Positions 1 to 6,206 of a DNA stretch of 6,284 bases are shown here, piece after piece. The position numbers were made by a program, and so were the translations under genes. The notes beneath the pieces were generated by a model. The model searched no databases. It had not been told where the DNA came from and was given only the letters and a program-made list of their open reading frames with translations. Source of the stretch: Treponema sp. (lineage in GTDB: Bacteria > Spirochaetota > Spirochaetia > Treponematales > Breznakiellaceae); the NCBI GenBank assembly GCA_009785545.1, contig WQWD01000145.1:1-6284 (forward strand), in the 5' to 3' direction. Numbering within the stretch: position 1 is the stretch's first letter; every line of letters begins with the position of its first letter.

Positions 1-1287
1 TCCTTCCCCTGTTGTTAAACCTTGCTGCACCCCGGCATTAATATTTGTGTTTATATTTAAAGTAAGCAAAGTATTGGAATTATAATTAAAAGTAGTATCT
101 ATAGACTGCGAGTTCAAGCTGATATGCCTTATATTTCCATCAGTCGAAGGAAAAAAAGATTCTCCTGATAACCTTGAAAAAATTCCTTCTCCCGGAAAAA
201 GATTTACATACCGGCTGTCTGTAATTGTATTTATAATTAGCGGCAAAGGAGCTCTAAGCACAATGTTTAAATAATCTGCCCAATAACCATATACGCCAAC
301 CCTGTTAAAATAATTAGCGGCATACCATAACTTGATTAAGTCACCCCATGACTTGTCCGTCAACTGGTGCTCATACTGAGAGTTTTCTAACGCATATAAA
401 ATGGCTCCGTAATTACTATGCGGAGCTGTAAGTATTCTTTTAAAAATATCATTATCTGTTTGCAGCCTAAGCCACTGAAAAAACAGATTCACTGTTGCAT
501 AATCATTTAATACGGCTAACGGATCATGTCTGTAATTATTCCATACAAAAAAATTATCACCTTGCGAAATGTAACCAGTCAGGTCTCTATTAAACCAACT
601 TATCCGGCTGTGGTTTTTCTTTCCGGTAACAACCCATTCCGCCGATTCTGCAAGACCTTCATTGATCCATAGCTCTGTAGCGTGAGTTCTCCTTGGAGGA
701 TTTCCGGCGAGGTATAAATTGTCTGTAAGAAAAACTATAAGATGCATAAATTCATGAGCTATGACTCTGAAAAATTCAGGTGAGTTTATTTCCAAAGGAT
801 ATATATCCACATAAACCATAGCTCTGGAGTTTGAATGCCGATTGTTAGTAAAAAAATCATTTGAGGTAAAATAACCGCCGATAAATCCCCCTCCGGGAAC
901 AAAACCATCAATAATGTCAAAAAGTAAAATTGTTAATCTGGCGCTGCCATCGTTACCAAGCAGAAAATTGGCAAATTGCATTGGGTCCATATATCTTCCG
1001 TTAATATTTTTTGTCCAAAAAAAAGAGTCTCTCATTCTCGGGTAGACATAATCATAATAAAAATCCGCAACTTTCTGCGCTTCCGCCTGAGTAACATCAG
1101 AGCCTCTTTGAACCCAGATTTCAACGAGATCGTTATAAGCTAGTTTGTCAGCATGGACTCTATAATGTCTTTCATTGACAAAATTCAATGCCCAAAAATT
1201 TCCGTCTAATTCTGTTTCTCTGCCAAATAAAATACAACTCGAAAACAGAATTGAAAAAAGGCATATCGCCGTTAACAATTTTGTCAT
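1..1287 (-). CDS. Secreted zinc metallopeptidase, M30 (hyicolysin)-like, probable lipoprotein; 3' end outside window
   Basis: An open frame of 429 codons runs from the ATG at 1287-1285 to the window edge without a stop, so the C-terminus is missing. The N-terminus MTKLLTAICLFSILFSSC is a short export signal ending in a possible spirochaete-type lipobox (F15-S16-S17-C18), which suggests a lipid-anchored envelope or surface protein; signal peptidase I cleavage after G22 is the alternative. The catalytic site is clear: H178-E179-F-M-H182 is the HExxH zinc motif, and W-I-N-E210-G-L-A-E follows 28 residues after H182, giving the third zinc ligand E210 of a gluzincin. This HEFxH plus NEGLAE layout resembles peptidase family M30. 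Residues beyond about 340 look like a beta-rich, Ser/Asn/Thr-rich region of unknown role. The ATG overlaps the secA stop by one base (TAATG) and has no evident Shine-Dalgarno sequence, so translation is probably coupled to secA. The substrate is unknown. Zincin assignment is firm; the M30 label is moderately sure. Confidence 0.85.
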   Translation of the reverse strand, partial: MTKLLTAICLFSILFSSCILFGRETELDGNFWALNFVNERHYRVHADKLAYNDLVEIWVQRGSDVTQAEAQKVADFYYDYVYPRMRDSFFWTKNINGRYMDPMQFANFLLGNDGSARLTILLFDIIDGFVPGGGFIGGYFTSNDFFTNNRHSNSRAMVYVDIYPLEINSPEFFRVIAHEFMHLIVFLTDNLYLAGNPPRRTHATELWINEGLAESAEWVVTGKKNHSRISWFNRDLTGYISQGDNFFVWNNYRHDPLAVLNDYATVNLFFQWLRLQTDNDIFKRILTAPHSNYGAILYALENSQYEHQLTDKSWGDLIKLWYAANYFNRVGVYGYWADYLNIVLRAPLPLIINTITDSRYVNLFPGEGIFSRLSGESFFPSTDGNIRHISLNSQSIDTTFNYNSNTLLTLNINTNINAGVQQGLTTGEG

Positions 1288-4049
1288 TAGCGGCCATGAC
1301 ATTGTTTGTATTTCTTGCCGCTTCCGCACGGACAAGGATCATTGCGGCCAACTTTTGGCTGAGTACGCACCACTGTCGCCGCTCCCGGGCGGCTGGCATT
1401 GCCCATCGGCGAACCGCCGCCAGCTCCGCCGGCCCCGCCGAATGATCCGCCTGAAAAAGCACCCATGCTGCTGTGGCTTGCCGATTGTGCGCCGGTAGAG
1501 CGGCTGATCGGTCTGCGAGGACCTCCATCTGTTTGAATTCGTATCAGGTGCATACGTGACGCTATTTCATGCCTGATTTCGTCGATCATTGCGTCAAAGA
1601 TTTTGTATCCTTCAAGTTTGTATTCCGTCAGCGGATTTTTTTGCGCATAATGGCGCAGGTAAACGGCTTCACGAAGAGCTTCCATGCGATCAAGATGATC
1701 CAGCCATTTGCGATCAACGGAATGAAGATAATTATCACGGATAAATAAACCCAAATAATCACGTCCGATAAGAGCTTCTTTTTCGTCAAGGTCTTTTTCC
1801 AAATCCGCAAGTATTTGTTTTTCTAAAACTTCAGTGTTTCTGTATCCATCATTTTCGGTTAAAAGAGTGTAGCCGAATTTTGCACGTAATTGTTCTTTAA
1901 AATCATTGATTGCCGAATTAACATCGTTTTTGGAAGCTCTGTCGTATGCGTCAATCATGTCGCCGACCATTGCGGCGGTTGCGTTATTCACCCGCTGTTT
2001 AAGTTCCTGATCTGTTAAAATCGCATCACGCTGTTCGTAAATAAATTTACGCTGCTGGTTTAATACATCGTCGTATTCGAGCAGATGTTTGCGGATTTCG
2101 AAGTTGCGCTCTTCTACTTTTTTCTGGGCGTTTTCGATACTTCTATTTAACATGGAATGATTTATCGGATCACCGCCGCTCATTCCGATTCTTCCCATGA
2201 TGTTTTTCATTCGTTCGCCGCCGAAAAGCCGCATAAGCTCATCGTCCATAGAAATGAAGAAACGGCTCTTGCCGGGATCACCCTGACGGCCGGAACGCCC
2301 TCGAAGCTGATTGTCGATACGGCGGCTTTCGTGCCGTTCAGTTCCGATTACATAAAGCCCGCCAAGCGATTTTACTTCCTCGTAGTCCTTTTTCCATTTT
2401 TCGTATTCTTCGGCGTAAATTGCGGCGTACTGTTCCTGAGTTGCATTTGTGCCGGCTCTTCGGCGGGCACGGTGTTCGGGGTTTCCTCCCAGCTTGATGT
2501 CCGTTCCTCGCCCTGCCATGTTGGTTGCTATCGTAACAGAACCTTTTGCACCTGCTTCGGCAATAATCAAAGCTTCACGATCATGGTTTTTAGCGTTTAA
2601 CACTTCATGAGTGACACCTCTTTTTCTAAGAAAGTGGGAAACTTTTTCGGATTTCTCGATAGAAACAGTTCCAACCAGCATTGGCTGACCTTTTTTGTTC
2701 GCTTCGGCAATTTCGTCACATAACGCTTTGAATTTGTCATCTTCGTTCAGGTAGACAAGATCGTCTTCGTCGAGACGGGAAACAGGCAGGTTAGTTGGAA
2801 TAACAACAACTTCAAGTTTGTAGATTTTGCTGAACTCGACAGCTTCGGTGTCTGCGGTTCCTGTCATGCCGGAAATTTTGTTATACAACCTAAAATAATT
2901 CTGAAAAGTAATTGTAGCAAGCGTGCGGTTACGCTGGGCAATTTTAATTCTTTCTTTTGCTTCGATTGCCTGATGAAGCCCGTCTGAATAACGCCTGCCG
3001 TGCAGAATACGCCCCGTAAATTCATCGACTATCTGAACCTGCCCGTCTTCCACAACATAGTCAACATCAATATGAAAAAGTTTATGAGCGCGTAACGCCT
3101 GCGTAAAATAATGAAGGTACTCAAAGTTTTCTTCGTCAACAATCGCGCCCTGTATCAAGTTGCGTTTTCGCAGTATTTCTTCTATTTTTGTAAGCCCCTG
3201 ATTACTAAAAGATACATTTTTATTTTTTTCGTTAATCTTATAATCGCCGATTATTTCCTCGCCTCTGGTTTCGTCGGGGTATTCGCCGTTTTCTTTTTTT
3301 TCGATTTCCTGCAAACTGCCAAGCAGTCTGTCAACTTCGGCAAACTTGTGAGTATCATCTTCCGCAGCGCCGGAAATGATCAGCGGGGTGCGGGCTTCAT
3401 CGATCAAAATTGAGTCGATTTCGTCTACGATACAAAAATTGTGCTTGCGTTGAACACGCCCTTCCAAATCACGGTGCATATTGTCACGCAGGTAATCAAA
3501 ACCAAATTCGTTATTCGTACCGTAAGTGATGTCGCAAGCGTAATTTTCCTTGCGCTGCGCATTATCCATGTTTGAAAGAATCGTTCCGACAGTCAACCCA
3601 AGGTAACTGAAAATCGGGCGCATCCAGTCAGAGTCACGGCTGGCCAGGTAGTCGTTTACCGTAACAACATGAATCCCCTTGCCAGGAATGGCGTTAAGAT
3701 ACGCCGCCGCAACGGACATCAAAGTTTTACCTTCACCTGTTTTCATCTCGACAATTTTACCTTGATGCAAAACGATGGAGCCGAGAACCTGCACATCGTA
3801 GGGACGTTCGCCAAGGTTGCGCCGTGCGGCTTCTCTTGCCAGCGCAAAAGCTTCCGGCAAAAGGCTTTCCAAACTTTCGCCATCTGTGTACCTTTGGCGG
3901 AACAATACGGTATGACGAGGGTATTCTTCGGCAGGAAGCGCCGCCGCCCAAGCTTCTTTTTCGTTAACTTTGTGCAGTATCGGAAGAAGGGCTTTTAAGT
4001 CCCGCTCATGCTGGGAACCAAAAAGAGCCTTAAATAATTTATCAAACAT
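1287..4049 (-). CDS. secA: Protein translocase ATPase SecA
   Basis: SecA is the cytosolic motor that pushes unfolded preproteins through SecYEG using ATP. The 920-residue product is full length for the family. It begins MFDKLFKALFG, a typical SecA start. NBD1 carries Walker A MKTGEGKT (102-109), Walker B VDEID (208-212) and TPLIISG (221-227). The preprotein-binding region spans about 228-375 and includes IVDEFTGR (340-347). MTGTA is at 395-399. NBD2 holds TNMAGRGTDIKLGG (509-522) and GRSGRQGDPG (584-593), followed by the helical scaffold and wing domains to about 835. A Gly/Ser-rich linker (about 842-890) leads to the zinc-binding tail C906-x-C908-x8-C917-H918, which in the family contacts SecB and lipid. 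A charged stretch at about 523-562 inside NBD2 looks somewhat longer than in E. coli. The gene lies 47 nt after the M50 gene, and its TAA overlaps the ATG of the next gene. No Shine-Dalgarno sequence precedes the ATG; a promoter-like sequence ends 6 nt before it. Confidence 0.98.
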   Translation of the reverse strand: MFDKLFKALFGSQHERDLKALLPILHKVNEKEAWAAALPAEEYPRHTVLFRQRYTDGESLESLLPEAFALAREAARRNLGERPYDVQVLGSIVLHQGKIVEMKTGEGKTLMSVAAAYLNAIPGKGIHVVTVNDYLASRDSDWMRPIFSYLGLTVGTILSNMDNAQRKENYACDITYGTNNEFGFDYLRDNMHRDLEGRVQRKHNFCIVDEIDSILIDEARTPLIISGAAEDDTHKFAEVDRLLGSLQEIEKKENGEYPDETRGEEIIGDYKINEKNKNVSFSNQGLTKIEEILRKRNLIQGAIVDEENFEYLHYFTQALRAHKLFHIDVDYVVEDGQVQIVDEFTGRILHGRRYSDGLHQAIEAKERIKIAQRNRTLATITFQNYFRLYNKISGMTGTADTEAVEFSKIYKLEVVVIPTNLPVSRLDEDDLVYLNEDDKFKALCDEIAEANKKGQPMLVGTVSIEKSEKVSHFLRKRGVTHEVLNAKNHDREALIIAEAGAKGSVTIATNMAGRGTDIKLGGNPEHRARRRAGTNATQEQYAAIYAEEYEKWKKDYEEVKSLGGLYVIGTERHESRRIDNQLRGRSGRQGDPGKSRFFISMDDELMRLFGGERMKNIMGRIGMSGGDPINHSMLNRSIENAQKKVEERNFEIRKHLLEYDDVLNQQRKFIYEQRDAILTDQELKQRVNNATAAMVGDMIDAYDRASKNDVNSAINDFKEQLRAKFGYTLLTENDGYRNTEVLEKQILADLEKDLDEKEALIGRDYLGLFIRDNYLHSVDRKWLDHLDRMEALREAVYLRHYAQKNPLTEYKLEGYKIFDAMIDEIRHEIASRMHLIRIQTDGGPRRPISRSTGAQSASHSSMGAFSGGSFGGAGGAGGGSPMGNASRPGAATVVRTQPKVGRNDPCPCGSGKKYKQCHGR

Positions 4050-4055
4050 AAGAGT

Positions 4056-4084
4056 ATTTTATCGTAAAATTGAATAATGAGCAA
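4056..4084 (-). promoter_or_regulatory. Candidate sigma70 promoter for secA, immediately before the ATG
   Basis: On the minus strand TTGCTC (4084-4079) is separated by exactly 17 nt from TAAAAT (4061-4056, five of six consensus bases). Only six bases (ACTCTT) lie between the -10 box and the ATG at 4049, so the predicted +1 coincides with the A of the start codon. No purine-rich ribosome binding site is present. It would allow secA transcription independent of the M50 gene, probably as a leaderless mRNA. The AT-rich context makes chance matches possible. Confidence 0.45.
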
Positions 4085-4096
4085 CCGTATGTAGCA

Positions 4097-4723
4097 CTAC
4101 CACCCCGGCACGCCAAACAACCCCATAAGTGCTCTTACAATTGGCATGATGGGAATTATCGGTATATCAAGATGATTCTGTGCGATAATAACTAAAAACA
4201 AAATTGGCAAGCCAAGTTTTCTGATCTTAGTTTCGGTATCGTAACTTAAATTCAGCCCTGAAAAAACAATATGACTGCCGTCAAGCGGCGGGATTGGAAG
4301 CAAATTAAAAACAAACAGACCAAAATTGATGACAGCAGCATAAAGCAAAACCATATAGAGATGCCCAATAAAATCGCTTGGCGCAACACCGCTTTCAAGC
4401 ACAGCCCTCAGCGCAAAACAAAACAATATCCCAAGCACAAGATTCGACAGAGGACCGGCGGCGGCAATTATCGCTTTATCCCGACGAGGATTGCTTAAAT
4501 TTTCGGGGTTAAATTGCACAGGCTTAGCCCAGCCAAAACCGGCAAAAATGATAAACAAAAGCCCAATAACATCGATATGTTTAACGGGGTTTAAGGTGAG
4601 TCTCCCCTGATCCCTTGCTGTATTATCACCCAATTTATAAGCGGCAAAAGCATGAAAATACTCATGAACCGTCAAACCCAGAAGGACTCCGGGCAAAAAA
4701 TACAAAATTCTTTCAAAATCCAT
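4097..4723 (-). CDS. Site-2-protease-like M50 family membrane zinc metalloprotease
   Basis: This 208-residue polytopic membrane protein has the hallmarks of the M50/S2P family, which cleaves substrates within the membrane. H20-E21-Y-F-H24 is the HExxH zinc motif in the first hydrophobic segment. RLTLNPVKHID (41-51) is typical of the short PDZ-less subgroup. N140-L-L-P-I-P-P-L-D148-G149 supplies the NxxPxPxLDG motif with the third zinc ligand (D148). Hydrophobic segments lie at about 7-28, 52-66, 82-105, 122-143 and 170-205. There is no PDZ domain, so it is not an RseP-type regulator of known substrate; it resembles the YwhC-like group, whose function is poorly defined. The ATG at 4723 is chosen because the N-terminal helix begins right there and a promoter lies just upstream; no Shine-Dalgarno sequence is seen. 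It is the first gene of the minus-strand run that continues into secA. Confidence 0.92.
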   Translation of the reverse strand: MDFERILYFLPGVLLGLTVHEYFHAFAAYKLGDNTARDQGRLTLNPVKHIDVIGLLFIIFAGFGWAKPVQFNPENLSNPRRDKAIIAAAGPLSNLVLGILFCFALRAVLESGVAPSDFIGHLYMVLLYAAVINFGLFVFNLLPIPPLDGSHIVFSGLNLSYDTETKIRKLGLPILFLVIIAQNHLDIPIIPIMPIVRALMGLFGVPGW

Positions 4724-4728
4724 AGCGA

Positions 4729-4757
4729 ATTGTAGCCAAATTTACCATCTTATGCAA
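4729..4757 (-). promoter_or_regulatory. Candidate sigma70 promoter for the M50 gene, nearly abutting the ATG
   Basis: On the minus strand TTGCAT (4757-4752) is followed after exactly 17 nt by TACAAT (4734-4729, five of six consensus bases). Five bases (TCGCT) then precede the ATG at 4723. The predicted transcription start falls on or next to the start codon, implying a leaderless or near-leaderless mRNA, which fits the absence of a Shine-Dalgarno sequence. The arrangement closely matches that in front of secA. Confidence 0.55.
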
Positions 4758-4778
4758 CATCATTTTGTATTTAAAATA

Positions 4779-4905
4779 AATTGAGCCTTTCCCAAAACTT
4801 CAGTTTTTGGGAAAGCAACCTCAGGATTTTGAGGAAAAGCGGGCTTTTGACCGCTTTTCCAAGAGGCTTTCCCGAAACTAACCGAGTTTTGGGAAAACCT
4901 CAATT
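4779..4905. repeat. MITE/REP-like palindromic element with terminal inverted repeats
   Basis: The 127-bp element has 21-nt imperfect terminal inverted repeats: AATTGAG..TTTCCCAAAACT at 4779-4799 matches the reverse complement of 4885-4905 at 19 of 21 positions. Inside are a hairpin at 4787-4815 (CTTTCCCAAAAC stem, TTCA loop), a 5-bp hairpin at 4819-4834, a perfect 10-bp stem at 4833-4842/4851-4860 (GGAAAAGCGG), and a long imperfect stem at 4863-4901. No coding frame is apparent. A TA dinucleotide on each side could be a short target duplication, but the region is AT-rich. The left hairpin core recurs downstream of the outer-membrane gene, so this is a dispersed repeat rather than a local regulatory structure. 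It sits upstream of the -35 boxes of both divergent promoters, so neither transcript should contain it. Confidence 0.75.
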
Positions 4906-4914
4906 ATCCTCTAC

Positions 4915-4943
4915 TTGACATAAATTTTAATTTTCTATCAAAT
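4915..4943 (+). promoter_or_regulatory. Candidate sigma70 promoter for the outer-membrane protein gene
   Basis: A perfect -35 box TTGACA (4915-4920) is followed after 17 nt of AT-rich DNA by TCAAAT (4938-4943, four of six consensus bases). The predicted transcript starts near 4950 and carries a leader of about 76 nt. A strong -35 fits an abundant envelope protein. The exact -10 box is uncertain; TATCAA at 4936-4941 is an alternative at shorter spacing. Confidence 0.6.
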
Positions 4944-4949
4944 TAAGTC

Positions 4950-5004
4950 AGAACATAACTAAAAGGGAAATACGGATGTTGTGGCATACCGCCCAATTTG
5001 TTCT
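4950..5004 (+). promoter_or_regulatory. Structured 5' leader of the outer-membrane protein gene
   Basis: AGAACA (4950-4955) can pair with TGTTCT (4999-5004), enclosing a small hairpin CGG-ATG/CAT-a-CCG (4973-4991, one bulged A). The small hairpin contains the ATG of a possible upstream ORF. The ribosome binding site of the main gene lies just downstream and stays free. Stems are short, so a regulatory role is only suggestive. Confidence 0.3.
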
Positions 5005-5014
5005 AACGAATTAG
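4976..5014 (+). CDS. Possible 12-codon leader peptide (upstream ORF)
   Basis: ATG at 4976 opens a frame encoding MLWHTAQFVLTN and stops at TAG 5012-5014. An AAGGG at 4963-4967 lies 8 nt before this ATG and could act as a ribosome binding site. The TAG overlaps the Shine-Dalgarno sequence AGAGGAG (5013-5019) of the downstream gene, so a ribosome ending here would cover or hand over to that site. The peptide has no run of one amino acid that would indicate classical attenuation. A frame this short can occur by chance; the case rests on the placement of its stop. Confidence 0.25.
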   Translation: MLWHTAQFVLTN

Positions 5015-5019
5015 AGGAG
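5013..5019 (+). promoter_or_regulatory. Ribosome binding site that fixes the start of the outer-membrane protein gene
   Basis: AGAGGAG lies 6 nt before ATG 5026, directly in front of a canonical signal peptide (MKKLLAVLLA). This selects 5026 over the in-frame GTG at 4981, whose product would put 15 polar residues before the signal peptide. It is the only strong Shine-Dalgarno sequence in front of any gene in the window. Confidence 0.85.
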
Positions 5020-5025
5020 AATTTT

Positions 5026-6012
5026 ATGAAAAAATTACTTGCAGTTCTGCTGGCGCTTACAGTAGTAACCGGAGCGGCTATAGCTCAACCGGAAGGCTTT
5101 GGCAGAGTACGAACAAACTTTGCACCAGACTTTGCTTTTTCACCTGATAGTGCGAATAACGCATGGATATTCATGCCGCACTTCAGAATGGGATTGAGAG
5201 GCGAAGGTGAAGTTGTCAATTACTTTGTTCAGGGTGACTTCGATAACAACGGCATTACTCAATTAAGGTATCGCGCCGCTGTTGACATTAACAATTTTAC
5301 ACTCTCTGTTGGCCGCAACGAACTGCCTTGGGCACGATGGAGCAGTCTTGCCTTTTTGGGTAACATCAATTCCGGTTTTGGAGCCAGTAACACAAGTGTA
5401 GTAGGGTTTATCCAAGGAGATATTTCTGGCTTTTATTTCGGTTTAACTGAAGCCGGAATGGTAAACGGCAGTACTGCATTTGACCAATTGCCCGGCTTTT
5501 ATCTCGGATATGACCAGAGAGCAGACGATCTGTCATTTGGTTTCGCATTTGCCGGGATTTCAAACAATGCCGCAGATCAATTTTCTTGGATGGTCAGCGC
5601 TTTTGCCAGGTTCAACCTCGACCCTGTAGTCCTTGGTGTAAATCTTGCTTTCTATGCCGCTCCTATGCGCGGGTTCTTTGCTCTGGCAAACCCAAGCGGT
5701 ATCATTGGCATTACTCCAGTCAGTCAGAACGAAGCGAGGGTATTGGAAGCAATGCTTGACGCAAACATTCCGCTTGATGCAGTCACACTCGGCATAACCT
5801 GTGCGCTTATTATGAACTTTGCTGAAGACAACATCACCGATCTCGGCGGCGGATCAGCTTTAAGGCTTGGCTTTAGTGCCAACTTTGACGTGGGCGGCGG
5901 TTTTAGAGTTATCCCCGGCGCTATGCTTACCACCGTCATGAACGGCCCCGGCGGCGCAGATGGTGATAACACCAGAATGGCTCTAGGCGTCACTTTCCTT
6001 TACAACTTTTAA
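5026..6012 (+). CDS. Exported beta-barrel outer-membrane protein (porin-like), function unassigned
   Basis: The 328-residue product begins with a clear signal peptide (K2-K3, hydrophobic L4-V14, cleavage predicted after A18-I-A20, mature start QPEGFG). The mature part is rich in Gly, Asn, Phe and Ala and alternates polar and hydrophobic residues in short stretches separated by Gly/Asn/Asp turns, as in LSFGFAFAGIS and LRLGFSANFDVGGGFRVIPG. It ends in MALGVTFLYNF; a C-terminal Phe with alternating hydrophobics is the usual BAM-recognition signature of outer-membrane barrels. Length suits a barrel of roughly 12-16 strands. I do not recognise a named family; it resembles uncharacterised major outer-membrane proteins of treponemes. 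It stands alone as a monocistronic unit with its own promoter, strong ribosome binding site and terminator, and is bracketed by palindromic repeats. Passive diffusion channel is the likeliest role, but an adhesin or other barrel is possible. Confidence 0.8.
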   Translation: MKKLLAVLLALTVVTGAAIAQPEGFGRVRTNFAPDFAFSPDSANNAWIFMPHFRMGLRGEGEVVNYFVQGDFDNNGITQLRYRAAVDINNFTLSVGRNELPWARWSSLAFLGNINSGFGASNTSVVGFIQGDISGFYFGLTEAGMVNGSTAFDQLPGFYLGYDQRADDLSFGFAFAGISNNAADQFSWMVSAFARFNLDPVVLGVNLAFYAAPMRGFFALANPSGIIGITPVSQNEARVLEAMLDANIPLDAVTLGITCALIMNFAEDNITDLGGGSALRLGFSANFDVGGGFRVIPGAMLTTVMNGPGGADGDNTRMALGVTFLYNF

Positions 6013-6022
6013 TTTAGTCAAC

Positions 6023-6061
6023 TGAGGCTGTTACAAAGACTGAAGTTTTGGAACAGCCTCA
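6023..6061. repeat. Palindrome directly after the outer-membrane protein gene
   Basis: TGAGGCTGTT (6023-6032) pairs perfectly with AACAGCCTCA (6052-6061). After one mismatch the inner arm CAAA/TTTG continues toward the core ACTGAAGT, closed by a TGAA loop. The core is shared with the palindrome at 6103-6161 and, in reverse, with the element at 4779-4905. It begins 10 nt after the stop codon and lacks a T-run, so it may protect the mRNA 3' end rather than terminate transcription. Confidence 0.7.
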
Positions 6062-6069
6062 ACTGATTG

Positions 6070-6106
6070 AAAAAAAAGGCTGTCCTTCGGGACAGCCTTT
6101 TTTTTT
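6070..6106 (+). terminator. Rho-independent terminator of the outer-membrane protein gene
   Basis: A perfect 8-bp stem GGCTGTCC/GGACAGCC (6078-6085/6090-6097) is closed by a TTCG tetraloop, preceded by eight A residues and followed by nine T residues (6098-6106). The A-run makes it symmetrical, so it could also terminate minus-strand transcription. It separates the outer-membrane gene from coaE. Confidence 0.93.
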
Positions 6107-6161
6107 GTAAGATGAGCCTGTCCCGAAAACTGAAGTTTTGGGAAAGGCTCATCTTACAAAA
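6103..6161. repeat. Long palindromic REP-like repeat upstream of coaE
   Basis: A perfect 16-bp outer stem (6103-6118 with 6146-6161; TTTTGTAAGATGAGCC) encloses an imperfect inner stem CCC-AAAAC/GUUUU-GGG with a TGAA loop. The segment 6126-6151 is identical over 26 nt to the reverse complement of 4782-4807, placing it in the same repeat family as the upstream element. It overlaps the terminator T-run by four bases. Confidence 0.8.
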
Positions 6162-6167
6162 TACAAT
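6138..6167 (+). promoter_or_regulatory. Weak candidate promoter for coaE, partly inside the palindrome
   Basis: TTGGGA (6138-6143, four of six) is 18 nt from TACAAT (6162-6167, five of six), predicting a start near 6174 and a leader of about 33 nt. The -35 would be supplied by the repeat itself. The alternative -10 TATATT at 6185-6190 has no good -35 partner. No convincing Shine-Dalgarno sequence precedes the coaE ATG; AAAGGG at 6178-6183 is too far away. Confidence 0.25.
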
Positions 6168-6206
6168 AAGTAAAATTAAAGGGCTATATTTACCGATACA
6201 TAAAGT

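Noticed and set aside
1172..1528. Open frames overlapping the secA 3' end and the metallopeptidase 5' end, on both strands
   Set aside because: They lie in other frames over two well-supported genes; their translations have no recognisable domain and mirror the GC-rich Gly/Ser linker of SecA.
2157..3998. Plus-strand open frames opposite secA (2157-2600, 3111-3413, 3669-3998)
   Set aside because: They are antisense to conserved SecA domains, show Phe/Cys-rich nonsense composition and have no supporting promoter or ribosome binding site.
4779..4905. Riboswitch or structured regulatory RNA
   Set aside because: The structure lies upstream of the -35 boxes of both divergent promoters, so it should not be in either mRNA; its terminal inverted repeats and copies elsewhere favour a mobile repeat.
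4981..5025. In-frame GTG start at 4981 for the outer-membrane protein
   Set aside because: It would place 15 polar residues before a canonical signal peptide, has no ribosome binding site in front, and the ATG at 5026 has AGAGGAG at ideal spacing.
4779..6161. CRISPR array
   Set aside because: The repeats are palindromic, unevenly spaced, in both orientations and flank a gene; there are no regular spacers or cas genes.
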